From: Acanthochromis polyacanthus
Taxonomy: Eukaryota; Chordata; Actinopteri; Pomacentridae
Direction: 5' to 3'
DNA: 64,000 nucleotides
NCBI RefSeq assembly: GCF_021347895.1
Contig: NC_067136.1
Location: 4,827,838 to 4,891,837 of the forward strand
A program made the position numbers and the translations under genes. Of the stretch, positions 50,922-62,944 are shown in pieces (the stretch's first letter is position 1; the number at the start of each line of letters is the position of its first letter). A model generated the notes under the pieces. That model was given only the letters and a program-made list of their open reading frames with translations. It made no database searches and was not told where the DNA came from.

Positions 50922-50995
50922 GTCTGTCTGTGTTTGTTACAAACCTCAGTCACTTTAACCTGATTCCAACCTGAACCCTGGAACCAAGTGTGGTC

Positions 50996-51781
50996 ATGTC
51001 CCCACGCGGCCGTCGTGTCCCCACGCGGCGGTCGTGTCCCCACGCGGCGGTCGTGTCCCCACAGGGCCGTCGTGTCCCCACGCGGCGGTCGTGTCCCCAC
51101 GCGGCGGTCGTGTCCCCACAGGGCCGTCGTGTCCCCACAGGGCCGTCGTGTCCCCACGCGGCGGTCGTGTCCCCACGCGGCGGTCGTGTCCCCACGCGGC
51201 GGTCGTGTCCCCACGCGGCCGTCGTGTCCCCACAGGGCCGTCGTGTCCCCACAGGGCCGTCGTGTCCCCACGCGGCCGTCGTGTCCCCACGCGGCCGTCG
51301 TGTCCCCACAGGGCCGTCGTGTCCCCACGCGGCCGTCGTGTCCCCACGCGGCCGTCGTGTCCCCACGCGGCCGTCGTGTCCCCACAGGGCCGTCGTGTCC
51401 CCACGCGGCGGTCGTGTCCCCACGCGGCGGTCGTGTCCCCACAGGGCGGTCGTGTCCCCACGCGGCGGTCGTGTCCCCACGCGGCGGTCGTGTCCCCACG
51501 CGGCGGTCGTGTCCCCACGCGGCGGTCGTGTCCCCACGCGGCCGTCGTGTCCCCACGCGCCGGTCGTGTCCCCACGCGGCCGTCGTGTCCCCACGCGCCG
51601 GTCGTGTCCCCACGCCGCCGTCGTGTCCCCACGCGGCCGTCGTGTCCCCACAGGGCCGTCGTGTCCCCACGCGCCGGTCGTGTCCCCACGCGGCCGTCGT
51701 GTCCCCACGCGCCGGTCGTGTCCCCACGCCGCCGTCGTGTCCCCACGCCGCCGTCGTGTCCCCACGCCGCCGTTGTGTCCC
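50996..51781. repeat. 19-bp CpG-rich minisatellite
   Basis: About 41 perfect-length copies of tgtccccacgcggccgtcg. Variation is confined to a few positions (cgcggccg, cgcggcgg, cagggccg, cgcgccgg, cgccgccg). The unit lacks stops, so several frames on both strands stay open for 250-380 residues; none is credible. It lies just downstream of the SERP-like gene. Confidence 0.97.
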
Positions 51782-52660
51782 CTCAAACACAGACAGACAT
51801 GAACACACTCGTTCCAGTGGCGTTTGAACTGGTTTCTGTTCGACTGTAAGCCAACCTCTCTGTCTGCAGTACATCACTGTTTGTTTGTTTACTTATTTCA
51901 GTGTCGATGAAGCTGATCAGTTATTGATTATTGGTTATTGATTGCTGTCTGATGAAGTCTTACCCCTTCCTGCTGTGGTCTGTGGTTTACAGGGACACGC
52001 TGCTGTCAGTCCTCCATCAGGCTCATTACTTAATCATATTTATGGAGAAGTTTTGCTGTAAACGGTCTTTGAAGAAACAAAACAAATGTTTCATGAAAGG
52101 AACAAATGAAAACTTCATGCTGCTAAAAACAGATTAGGAATTGAAATATAATTTGACAGCTTCTGTGAGCGTACTTTTAAGACCACTTTGAAAGTCTGAT
52201 AGAGATAGTTTGTTTTCTAATGACTGTGTAGAACCGTCTGTTTTCTGTTAGAACCATGGATGTTTGGGGTTTAAAATGTGACAGATGATCGATGTTTCAG
52301 TCAGATGTTTTTGTTTATGATAGCAGAAAACTGAAGAAGGAGCATCAGATGGATTTTTGCTTTAAAATGCTTCAACGGCGTGAATGAACTTCCAGCCCTG
52401 ACGCTGTAGAGCAGGTCCATGTTGTTAGGTTTTAGTGAATGAATCAGTGGAAGGTGGTTTTGGTCTGGAGGAAACAGCAGCGTGCTCCTTTAAACCCTCT
52501 GGTGGTTGGAGCAGCAGCAGACGGCACATCTGAAGTTGTTTTTGCTGTAAAATGATTGATCCATGCTCCGCTTTTATACAAAATAAATCTCAGATATTTT
52601 CTCTACTCGCCTCCAGCTGCTCTTTGTTGTCCAGAAGTCTGTCTGTGAGCACATTCATGA
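51782..52660. other. Intergenic stretch, no gene seen
   Basis: Unique-looking sequence between two arrays. Short frames (51931-52137 and the start of 52552) show no domain. Confidence 0.6.
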
Positions 52661-52664
52661 AACT

Positions 52665-55107
52665 AGCTCTGGAGAACCAGCAGGAGAACCTCCAGAACCC
52701 ACCTGTTCACCATCAGAACCACAGGAGCACCTCCAGAACCCAGCTGGTCACCATCAGAACCACAGGAGAACCTCCAGAACCCAGCTGTTCACCATCAGAA
52801 CCACAGGAGAACCTCCAGAACCCAGCTGTTCACCATCAGAACCACAGGAGAACCTCCAGAACCCAGCTGTTCACCACTAGAACCACAGGAGAACCTCCAG
52901 AACCCAGCTGTTCACCACTAGAACCACAGGAGAACCTCTAGAACCCAGCTGTTCACCATCAGAACCACAGGAGAACCTCCAGAGCCCAGCTGTTCACCAC
53001 TAGAACCACAGGAGAACCTCCAGAACCCAGCTGGTCACCATCAGAACCACAGGAGAACCTCCAGAACCCAGCTGTTCACCATCAGAACCACAGGAGCACC
53101 TCCAGAACCCAGCTGTTCACCATCAGAACCACAGGAGAACCTCCAGAACCCAGCTGTTCACCATCAGAACCACAGGAGAACCTCCAGAACCCAGCTGTTC
53201 ACCATCAGAACCACAGGAGAACCTCCAGAACCCAGCTGTTCACCACTAGAACCACAGGAGAACCTCCAGAACCCAGCTGTTCACCACTAGAACCACAGGA
53301 GAACCTCTAGAACCCAGCTGTTCACCATCAGAACCACAGGAGAACCTCCAGAGCCCAGCTGTTCACCACTAGAACCACAGGAGAACCTCTCGAACCCAGC
53401 TGTTCACCATCAGAACCACAGGAGAACCTCTAGAACCCAGCTGTTCACCACTAGAACCACAGGAGAACCTCTAGAACCCAGCTGTTCACCACTAGAACCA
53501 CAGGAGAACCTCTAGAACCCAGCTGTTCACCATCAGAACCACAGGAGAACCTCCAGAGCCCAGCTGTTCACCACTAGAACCACAGGAGAACCTCTCGAAC
53601 CCAGCTGTTCACCACTAGAACCACAGGAGAACCTCTAGAACCCAGCTGTTCACCATCAGAACCACAGGAGAACCTCTAGAACCCAGCTGTTCACCACTAG
53701 AACCACAGGAGAACCTCTAGAATCCAGCTGTTTACCATCAGAACCACAGGAGAACCTCCACAACCCAGCTGTTCACCATCAGAACCACAGGAGAACCTCC
53801 ACAACCCAGCTGTTCACCATCAGAACCACAGGAGAACCTCTAGAACCCAGCTGGTCACCATCAGAACCACAGGAGAACCTCCAGAACCCAGCTGTTCACC
53901 ACTAGAACCACAGGAGAACCTCCACAACCCAGCTGTTCACCATCAGAACCACAGGAGAACCTCCAGAACCCAGCTGTTCACCATCAGAACCACAGGAGAA
54001 CCTCCAGAATCCAGCTGTTCACCATCAGAACCACAGGAGAACCTCCACAACCCAGCTGGTCACCATCAGAACCACAGGAGAACCTCCAGAACCCAGCTGT
54101 TCACCATCAGAACCACAGGAGAACCTCCAGAACCCAGCTGTTCACCATCAGAACCACAGGAGCACCTCCAGAACCCAGCTGGTCACCACTAGAACCACAG
54201 GAGAACCTCTAGAACCCAGCTGTTCACCACTAGAACCACAGGAGAACCTCCAGAACCCAGCTGTTCACCACTAGAACCACAGGAGAACCTCCAGAACCCA
54301 GCTGTTCACCACTAGAACCACAGGAGAACCTCTAGAACCCAGCTGTTCACCATCAGAACCACAGGAGAACCTCCAGAACCCAGCTGGTCACCATCAGAAC
54401 CACAGGAGAACCTCCAGAACCCAGCTGGTCACCATCAGAACCACAGGAGAACCTCCAGAACCCAGCTGGTCACCATCAGAACCACAGGAGAACCTCCAGA
54501 ACCCAGCTGTTCACCATCAGAACCACAGGAGAACCTCCACAACCCAGCTGTTCACCACTAGAACCACAGGAGAACCTCCACAACCCAGCTGTTCACCATC
54601 AGAACCACAGGAGAACCTCCAGAACCCAGCTGTTCACCATCAGAACCACAGGAGAACCTCCAGAATCCAGCTGTTCACCATCAGAACCACAGGAGAACCT
54701 CCAGAACCCAGCTGTTCACCATCAGAACCACAGGAGAACCTCCAGAACCCAGCTGTTCACCATCAGAACCACAGGAGAACCTCCAGAACCCAGCTGTTCA
54801 CCATCAGAACCACAGGAGAACCTCCAGAACCCAGCTGGTCACCATCAGAACCACAGGAGAACCTCCACAACCCAGCTGTTCACCACTAGAACCACAGGAG
54901 AACCTCCAGAACCCAGCTGTTCACCATCAGAACCACAGGAGAACCTCTAGAACCCAGCTGTTCACCATCAGAACCACAGGAGAACCTCCAGAACCCAGCT
55001 GGTCACCATCAGAACCACAGGAGAACCTCTAGAACCCAGCTGTTCACTGCTAGAACCACAGGAGAACCTCTAGAACCCAGCTGTTCACCATCAGAACCAC
55101 ACTGACC
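52665..55107. repeat. 41-bp minisatellite
   Basis: About 59 copies of ctccagaacccagctgttca followed by ccatcagaaccacaggagaac. Binary variation occurs at catcag/cactag, tgttcac/tggtcac, ctccag/ctctag and gagaac/gagcac. Copies are very uniform in length. It lies between the SERP-like and camta2-like genes. Confidence 0.97.
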
Positions 55108-55480
55108 AAGCATCACTACAAACAGTTGACACAGCGTGGCACGTCTTCACAAAACCAACATAAAATTAACACAGAACCATAAAATCAACACAAAACCAAC
55201 ACAAAACAACTATAAAATTAACACACCACCACCACAAGTTCATGCAAAATCACCACAAGTTGAGTGTTGTTACTTTTGTCTGTTACTTTTGTGTATTTGT
55301 TAGTGTGTTTGTTAGTTTGTGTGTTAGCTTGTGTATGTTTTAATTTTGTTTGTTAGTTTTGTTTGTGTGTTTGTGTTAGTTTTTGTGTTAGTTAGTCTGT
55401 TAGTTTTTTGTGTGTGTTGTTTCGTGTGTGATAGTTTTGTGTGTTTGTTCCTCATCAATGCAGTGAATTGATTATCGATC
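55108..55480. other. Low-complexity flank before the camta2-like promoter
   Basis: acaaaaccaacacaaaa-type sequence followed by a TTAGTTTGTGTG-type stretch (55260-55440). No gene is seen. Confidence 0.6.
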
Positions 55481-55484
55481 GGTT

Positions 55485-55690
55485 CCGCCCCCGCCGTTGC
55501 TACGCAGTGACGTCGGAGGAGAGAAGATGGCGGCCGTGCTGAAGGCGGAAGGTAGCGGAGCTTTAACTCACAGTTTACTCTGAAAACACGTCTGTCTCCC
55601 CGCACGCTGCTCTCCGTTCACCCCCTGTGTTTCACCACAACATCCAGAGGCCAGCGGCCGCCCCAGCGCAGCACGCTGGAACCCGGAGGT
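55485..55690 (+). promoter_or_regulatory. CpG-rich promoter and probable first exon of the camta2-like gene
   Basis: Contains a GC-box-like ccgcccccgcc (55484-55495), tgacgtcgg (CRE half-palindrome, 55509-55517) and agatggcggc (55524-55533), which with its preceding A reads as a YY1 site (aagatggcggc), often found just downstream of TATA-less start sites. Possible donors are gaag|gtagcg at 55552 and ggag|gtaaag at 55690. Translation from the ATG in the YY1 site cannot continue into the exon at 56643 (in-frame stop), so that ATG is probably not the CAMTA start. Confidence 0.55.
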
Positions 55691-55699
55691 AAAGCCCCA

Positions 55700-56640
55700 C
55701 AGCTCGGCTCTGGGAGCTGTTTAATCGCCGCTGGTTGTGTGGAGCGGAGCTAGCCGGCTAGCAGAGCGGCTAAAGCTCTGGACAGGCAGCAGCGATGTTT
55801 CTGTTAGTGGATTAATGGGCCGTTTAGCTGGATGTGGATCGCCGGGAGGAGGGTTAAATCTGCGTTACAACCCGCTGTCATTCCGTCTACCGTCACAGTT
55901 AACGATGCCAGGCTCACAGCCGTGCTAACGGGAGCTTTAGCTTTAGAGCCGGGACCTGTGAGCCGCTGCGGCCACGGGAGGAGCTGTGTGAGGCGGCGGC
56001 AGCAGCCAGGCGAGTCGGCGGTCGGAGCACGGCCTCTGGGGGACGTATATGTGCGTGTGTGTGTCTGTTTGTGTGCGTTTTATTCTGTGGATCACCTGCT
56101 GCTATTTGAAATCAATATCCAATAATAAAATCCAGACAGAACACAGGTGCAGCTGCTCATGGATCTGATCAATAATGACAATCGATCAGTGATGTTTCTG
56201 ATCCCAGAATGTGTGTGATAGTGTTTTGAGTCTGAGTGTGTCTACAGATGGATGTTGTGTGTCTGGACCACCTGTTAACCAGCAGTGATGATTGATCAGA
56301 CTGATTGATCGCCTCCAAGCAACCACAGATGTGTGTTTTTATATCTACTGTCAGGGAGTTTGATCCGCTCACTGATCGATCAGCAGCTGATGATCAATAG
56401 TGTGTGTGTCTGATGCGTAGCTGTGTGTTATGTAACTCAACACACACACTCACCATGTAAAGTGGCTGCAAATTCAGCTGTTGCTAGGCAACAGGGAGCT
56501 ACTGAAGGAGTGTGTGTGCAGCGGGGCAGTGAGCAGCCTGGATTTCAGGTGTGTGTTTGTGCTGTTTCCTGTTGATCCAGCTATTGAACTGAGTGTGTGT
56601 GTCTGTCTGTTGTGTGTGTTTATTGTGTGTGTGCGTGTGC
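55700..56640 (+). other. 5' intron of the camta2-like gene
   Basis: CpG-rich to about 56050, then ordinary AT-balanced sequence. No repeat array or coding feature is supported. Confidence 0.5.
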
Positions 56641-56642
56641 AG

Positions 56643-57062
56643 CGGGGCAGTGCAGGCGGCCGTGCGTTCTGTGAGGCTCATCCTGCATGGACCCGTCGCC
56701 ATGAGCAACAAGGAGATGGTTTCCACGGAGACAGGTCAGTCCCATCCACCTGTGTGACATCACCCTCACCTACACAGCCGTGTTGCCACGGTGACAGTGA
56801 TCTCACAGGGGGTTTAGTGTTTGGAATGATCAGAGGATCAATAATCAGTCACATTGTGAGTCTCTTTGTGATCGTTGTGTATGTTGTTGTGTTGATATGT
56901 TGTTGTGTGTCTTCATATTTGTGTTTGTTTTAGTTGTGTTTGTTTTGTGTGTCATTGTTGCCATTTTGTGCCTTTACCTGCAGTAGATTGTGTAGCGATG
57001 CTTCTTTTCTGTGTGTGTGTGATGGCTGACTGTAGGCTGCTCCATCAGAACCAGTGACCCAC

Positions 57063-57106
<44 letters not shown>

Positions 57107-58528
57107 AGAACAGAGGCCAGAGGAAGGTGTTTGTTCCCAACAAGCTGCTCGAGTGTCTTCCCAGTTCTTCCAGTCTTCCCAGTGAGAGGCTGCGCTGGAA
57201 CACCAACGAGGTCAGTCATTTCTGCTGAGAGGTTGTGTGTCTGTCCTCTCACCGTGGTAACACACTGAGGACAGATTTCATCACCGCAGCAGGACGACAC
57301 TGAAGAACACTACCACACAGAGACACAAAGAGACACAAAATGACCTCACAGAGACACAAAACAACCACAAAGAGACACAAAACAACCACAAAGAGACACA
57401 AGAAGACACAAAACAACCACAAAGAGACACAAGAAGACACAAAGAGACGCAAAACGACCTCACAGAGACACAAGACACAAAACAACCACAAAGAGACACA
57501 AAACAACCACACAGAGACACAAGAAGACACAAAACAACCACAGAGACACAAAACAGCCACACAGAGACACAAGAAGACACAAAACAACCACAAAGAGATG
57601 CAAAACGACCTCACAGAGACACAAAAAGACACAAAACAACCACAAAGAGACTCAAGAAGACACAGAGACGCAAAACAACCACAGAGACACAAAACAACCA
57701 CACAGAGACACAAGAAGACACAAGAAGACACAAAACAACCACAAAGAGACACAAGAAGACACAGAGACACAAAACAACCACAAAGAGACACAAGAAGACA
57801 CGCAGAGACACAAAACAACCACACAGACACACAAGAAGACAGAGACACAAGAAGACACAAAACAACCACAAAGAGACACAAGAAGACACAAAGAGACGCA
57901 AAACAACCACAGAGACACAAAACAACCACACAGAGACACAAGAAGACACAAAGAGACACAAGAAGACACAAAACGACCACAAAGAGACACAAAACGACCA
58001 CAAAGAGACACAAGAAGACACACAGAGACACAAAACGACCACAAAGAGACACAAGAAGACACACAGAGACACAAAACGACCACAAAGAGACACAAGAAGA
58101 CACACAGAGACACAAAACGACCACAAAGAGACACAAGAAGACACAAAGAGACACAAAACGACCCCACAGACTAAACTTCCTGTTGTAAATCTATAAATCT
58201 CTGCTGCTGTCGGCCTTCAGACGTCGTGTGTTGTGTGTTGTGTGTCTGCAGGAGATCGCCTCCTACCTGATCTCCTTCGACAGACATGAGGAGTGGCTCT
58301 CCTGCAGCCTGAAGACCAGGTACCTACTGTCTCAGCCTGTCAGACGGAGCTGAGGGCGGCAGGCCGGCCCTGACGCTGTGTTTGTGTTTCAGGCCCAAGA
58401 ACGGCAGCATCATCCTCTACAACCGCAAGAAGGTCAAGTACCGCAAGGACGGCTACTGCTGGAAGAAGAGGAAGGATGGGAAGACCACCAGAGAGGACCA
58501 CATGAAGCTCAAGGTCCAGGGCATGGAG
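56643..58528 (+). CDS. camta2: Calmodulin-binding transcription activator, 5' part (CG-1 domain)
   Basis: CAMTA proteins are nuclear calcium/calmodulin-responsive transcription factors that bind DNA through an N-terminal CG-1 domain, followed by TIG, ankyrin and IQ motifs. Coding exons: 56643-56734 (ATG at 56701), 57107-57210, 58252-58319 and 58393-58528, all GT-AG and in phase, giving 114 residues. The start MSNKEMVSTETENRG resembles the MNTKD... start of a mammalian CAMTA2 isoform. Then VFVPNKLLECLPSSSSLPSE, RLRWNTNEEIASYLISFDRH, EEWLSCSLKTRPKNGSIILY, NRKKVKYRKDGYCWKKRKDG and KTTREDHMKLKVQGME form the first two-thirds of CG-1. WNTNEEIASYL and EWLSC favour CAMTA2 over CAMTA1, as does linkage to eno3. 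The next expected exon (CLYGCYVHSS) is not in the window, so the following intron exceeds 5.4 kb. Confidence 0.93.
57065..57104. repeat. (TG)n tract forming a 3' splice-site region
   Basis: TG tract running directly into the acceptor gtgcag of the camta2 exon at 57107. It takes the place of a normal pyrimidine tract. Confidence 0.9.
57303..58166 (+). repeat. Thymine-poor minisatellite in camta2 intron
   Basis: About 860 bp of cacaaagagacacaagaaga and cacaaaacaaccacaaagag units. The sense strand has only a handful of T in the whole array (C, A and G only otherwise). It supports long open frames on both strands (about 280-300 residues) that merely restate the unit. Confidence 0.95.
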
Positions 58529-59280
58529 GTGAGTGTGGTCAGCAGCAAATCTACCACGTCTCATTTTCAGTCTGAATGTGTCATCCCACTGATCTGAGAT
58601 AAACTCACTGAACAGGAGACATTTCAGCAAATATGTGGACATTTTTGGTGGAAAAAAAGTTTCTTTAAGAACATTCACATAAAAATCAACCAAAATCCAG
58701 CGAATTTCGCTGGATTTTGGTTGATTTTTATGTGAATGTTCTTAAAGAAGACATCAGAAGTTTTACTGATATATATGGAATCACTTTGGATATTTTTAGG
58801 ATTTTTTTGGAAGATTTTTACTCATTTTGGAAAATATTTCTAAGAATTTTCTTACCAAATTTGAGGGATTTTTTTGAACTAAACTTTTAAGAATTATTGG
58901 AATTTTCTTCCTGAAGGTTTTGCAAATTTTAGGATTTTTTTTCAGATTTTTTTATTATTTTGAACTAAAACTTTGAAGGAATTATTGGAATTTTCTTCCT
59001 GAAGGTTTTGCAAATTTTAGGATTTTTTTTCAGATTTTTTTTATTATTTTGAACTAAAACTTTTTGTTATTTTCCTTTTTATTAATTTTGTGTTAATAAA
59101 TGTACATCATAACTTCGTATACTAGATATTAAGGCTAACATCTGTTTTTCCATGTGGTAGTTGTACATTTCACTGACTTATTACACAATTAAAATGCTCT
59201 GTAGCCAAACAAATGCCGTCTATATGTAAGCAGACATTGTGTAACTGATGTACATCCAACTGAGATTAGAGAACAATGAA
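58529..59280. other. camta2 intron, AT-rich with a palindrome
   Basis: Holds the 89-bp palindrome at 58661-58749. A duplicated AT-rich segment follows: ggaattttcttcctgaaggt followed by tttgcaaattttaggatttt occurs near 58900 and 58980. No exon signature is seen. Confidence 0.7.
58661..58749. repeat. Perfect 89-bp palindrome
   Basis: Arms of 44 bp (58661-58704 and 58706-58749) are exact reverse complements around one base at 58705 (centre gcgaa-t-ttcgc). The left arm starts ttctttaagaacattcacat. Confidence 0.95.
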
Positions 59281-59477
59281 GTTTAATAACAAAACAGAAC
59301 ACAATGAACAATCCCCTTTCCCCGCCGTCAGTCAAACAAATGCACTATGAAACAGCATTAGTTAATGGATCAGTTTCAGTTATATTCTCTGGTTGTCAGT
59401 TCCTACTTTGTGTTAAGAATGGTTCCCAGATTTCAGTAAAAGTGTCTCGCCTCCTGTTTATTTTATGTATTAGTTGC

Positions 59478-62400
59478 TCATATGAGGCTGTTTCTGTTCA
59501 TGCATTCAGAGTAGTCTGGGTTGTCTGTTCCCGTCCAGTGTTTCAGTATAACTCTTTTAGCAGTGGTAAATGCTGCTTTTAGCCACTTGGCTTTCTTCTC
59601 ATTTATTCTATTGTTCCCTTTCATACTATTCAAGAGACATAAGGCAGGAGTAAGGCTGATATTCACTCCAAGACTGTCTGATTTTTTCTGTAACTCTCTG
59701 CCAGTAGACGTTTAATATGGGGCAATAAAGGAACATGTGGAGAAGATCTCCTTTATTGGTTTTGCAGCACAGACACAGGTTTGACAGTTAGCCCCATGCT
59801 GTTCATCCTCACTGGTGTCCAGTATAATCTGTGGCATATTTTAGATTGAATGAGTGTGGACCCAGCATCTCTCATTGGGTTGAACACCTCCCTAGTCAGT
59901 CTGCTCCATTCTTCCTCCTCATAAGTCATTCCTCGGTCTTTTCCCATGCAGCCTTTAAGCTTGTTGTATGACCTTTAAACCCATTTATAAGATGGTTGTA
60001 AATTGTGCTTACCAGGTGAGGTGTTTTGAGGCAGTAGCAGATTGGACTGGTAGTTCTGTCCCTCTGAGAACTGCCTTAGACATGCAATCAATGAGTTGTA
60101 AAAACTTCCAGGAGTCTTTATTGTGTATATGTTCCTTTTAACTCTTCAAATGATTTAAAGGTTTTGCTGTGGTAAAGACATTGAATATGATTGATTCCTT
60201 TGGTATGCCGTTCTCTCCAGAAGAACACCTTTCCCCCTGTTTTTAATCAGGGGTTATTCCATGTAGATGATGAACCTGTAAGGAAACATGCCTTCCTTCT
60301 TATGTACGCGATGCCAATGAAACGATTGGATTTTCATCTTGAGATTTTGAACTATAACTCAGGTAATCTGCTGCTTTAAATGGAGCAATTAATTCTTCTT
60401 CTAGGTCCACCCACACAGGTCTGTCCTTTGTGAATGAGAGTAATGATGTTATCTGAGCCCCTATAATGATTCTGGGTAGAGCTTCATATCAGGAAGACTC
60501 ACACCCCGTATTCTACTTTGTTATTTTCATCCTCGCCCTTTTCCCAGCCCAGATAAACTGATTGAACATTTTGTCTATGGTTTTAAAAAGAGCCATTGGT
60601 ATATTTATAGGTATCATGTTTCAGAGACCGTTTTTATAGCTTGTATTCTTCCCCATAATGATAACTGTAATTTATCCCAACTCTTGAGTAAGATTTCTCT
60701 TTGAGCCCAGACTGGGTTGAAATGATCAAATATTATGTTCTCTAGTCCCGGATTCAAACATATTCCAAGGTATTTTAGGTTTTTAGCTCCCATTTGAACT
60801 TCCATTGAAGGAAACTGCTTTTCTAACAACTTCTAGAGCGTGGCATCACTTCAGACTTGTTCCAGTTGATCATATATCCTGATATAGATGAGAACGAGCT
60901 GATAGTTTCTAAAATTGTAGGTATCGATTTCTGAGGATCTGACATCATGACCAATATATCGTCTGCAACAATTGATCATTTGTTTTCTTGCCCCCCATTG
61001 TTATTCCTGTGATTGATTTGTTTGGTCTTACAGCTTCTGCAAGGGGTTCTATGATAAACAAGAGGGGTGAGAGTGGGTCTCCCTGGTTTGTCCCTCACTG
61101 CAAAGGAGTCTGACCTCAGACCATTAGTTGTTACGTCAGATTTAGGCTGATTGTAAATGAGCTTGTTAATGTTCTGGAATCCTAAACCAAAACCAAATTC
61201 TTGTAAGGCAAAGCTGAGGTAACTCCAGCTAACCGATCAAATGCCTGGTTTGCATCTCGGGATAGAGTGGAGTGTCCCAGTCTTTGACCTTCCACATTAA
61301 ATGAAGCGTCTGAAACTATCTGAGGAGGCCCTGCCCTTCACAAAGTTATTACATTATTCATTCTAAGTGCAAAGATTTTTGTCCACAGCTTTTCATCCCA
61401 GCATAGTAGACTGATTGGCTGATAACTTCCACACTCCAGTGGCTCTTTTCCTTTTTTCAGTATAAGGGTGATTATTGATTCTGTCATAGAAAATGGAAGC
61501 TGTGCCTTATCAATGGCTGAGCTAAATGTTTTTAGTAATTCAGAGCTAAGATCGTCTGCAAACGTCTTGTAAAATTCATTTGGAATCCCATCTGTACCTG
61601 GGCTTTTCCCTGAGGGTGAGGGTTGTATGATTTTATTCACCTCTTCAAGTGTTATGGGGTGTTCCAGGTATTTCACATCTTCTTCTGACAATTTAGGGAG
61701 CTTTAAATGTTCAAAGAATGTTTTTGCTTTCCTTAGGTCTGGTTCACCCTCTGCCCTGTAGAGTTCTTCATAGAACTGTTTAAATACCGGGTTCATTTCT
61801 TTGTGGTTAGTAACCAGTGCACCAGTTTTATTTCTAATTGCTCCTATTGGTGAGCAGCTTCTCTAGCGTTCAGCTGACTGACTAATAGCTGGCTTGCTTT
61901 TTCACCAGATTCATACCATTTTTGTTTCAATCTATGAAGAGAATATTCTGCTTTTTTGTGTGTATATTATTTAGTTTGTATTTAATTTTCATTAGGTTGG
62001 CCAGGCAGGTGTTATTTGGATTTTGCCAAAGTTTACTTTCTATCTTTTTAATGTCTTCCTCATATTGAGTCATTTTATCCTGTCCTGTTTCTTTATTAAA
62101 GCTGTTTGTTGTATAAAGACACCCGTTTGTAGGCTTTGAAAACATCCCATACAATATTCCATTATTTATTTCAAAGAATGTTTTAATGTTTTATTCTCAT
62201 TCTGTAACACACTTGTATTCATTTGCCATCCTTTAGATCTTTCTTGAGTCTCACCAGAGGTAACACGAGGTCAACAGGAGCATGGTCTGTCATGGCTGTT
62301 GTGTCTATACTGCAGGAGACCGTATTTTCAATCAGCGCATGTGAAATCAGATAATAATCAATAAGAGAATAAACTGAATGTCTGTGTGAAAAGAACGTGT

Positions 62401-62944
62401 AGTCTCTGGTATCTGGATTTAACAATCTCCAGACATCCTGTAGCCCTGTGTCTTTGCAAAGTGATTTCATAGCTTCCTGCATCTTGGACGGTCTGGTAAT
62501 ACCCTGGCCAGATCAGTCTAGGAACACGTCAAGAATTTGGTTATAATCCCCTCCTACAATCACTGGGAAATGACCAAAAGCTAATCTAATCTTTTTTAGT
62601 TGTAGAAAGAAGTCTGGCTCTTCTATGTTAGGAGCATACAGGTTGCCTAGGATTACATTTTGTCTACCAGATTCGCTAAAAGAAAAGAACTCTTCCCTCT
62701 TTATCTCTATATTCTGTTTCCACTATAATATTGGTCTTTTTTGAGAACTATATGGAAACACCCCGCTTTTTTGAGTAAAATTATGATAAGCACATTTGAT
62801 CCGTCTGTCATGAATTCTAGGTGTTTCTTTTTCCAAAAGATGTCTTGAAGCATGATCACATCTGAACCCCTTTGCTGAAGATAGTTTAGAACTTTTTACA
62901 TATGAGCCCAAACCATGAACATTCCAAGAAGAAATTTTGATCAT
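59478..62944 (-). pseudogene. L1 ORF2 (endonuclease-reverse transcriptase) relic
   Basis: Begins MIKISSWNVHGLGSYVKSSK, the usual L1 endonuclease start (SWNVxGL). Later HRHSVYSLIDYYLIS and TAMTDHAPVDLVL mark the endonuclease end, including the SDHxP-type motif as TDHAP. The RT region shows FYEELYRAEGEPD, SPSGKSPGTDGIPNEFYKTF, SIITLILKKGKEPLECGSYQ and PISLLCWDEKLWTKIFALRM. LKYLGICLNPGLEN and SLWGRIQAIKT follow at 60829-60614, and AKRVILKHWTGTDNPDYSEC near the C-terminus. Frames are interrupted throughout. Confidence 0.8.

Noticed and set aside
55527..55551. MAAVLKAE start as the CAMTA N-terminus
   Set aside because: Joining its donor to the next supported exon gives an in-frame stop; the ATG at 56701 resembles a known CAMTA2 start.
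57249..58188. Cys/Leu/Val-rich minus frame of 301 codons and Thr/Lys/His-rich plus frame of 282 codons
   Set aside because: Both read the intronic minisatellite; the first could be mistaken for a membrane protein.
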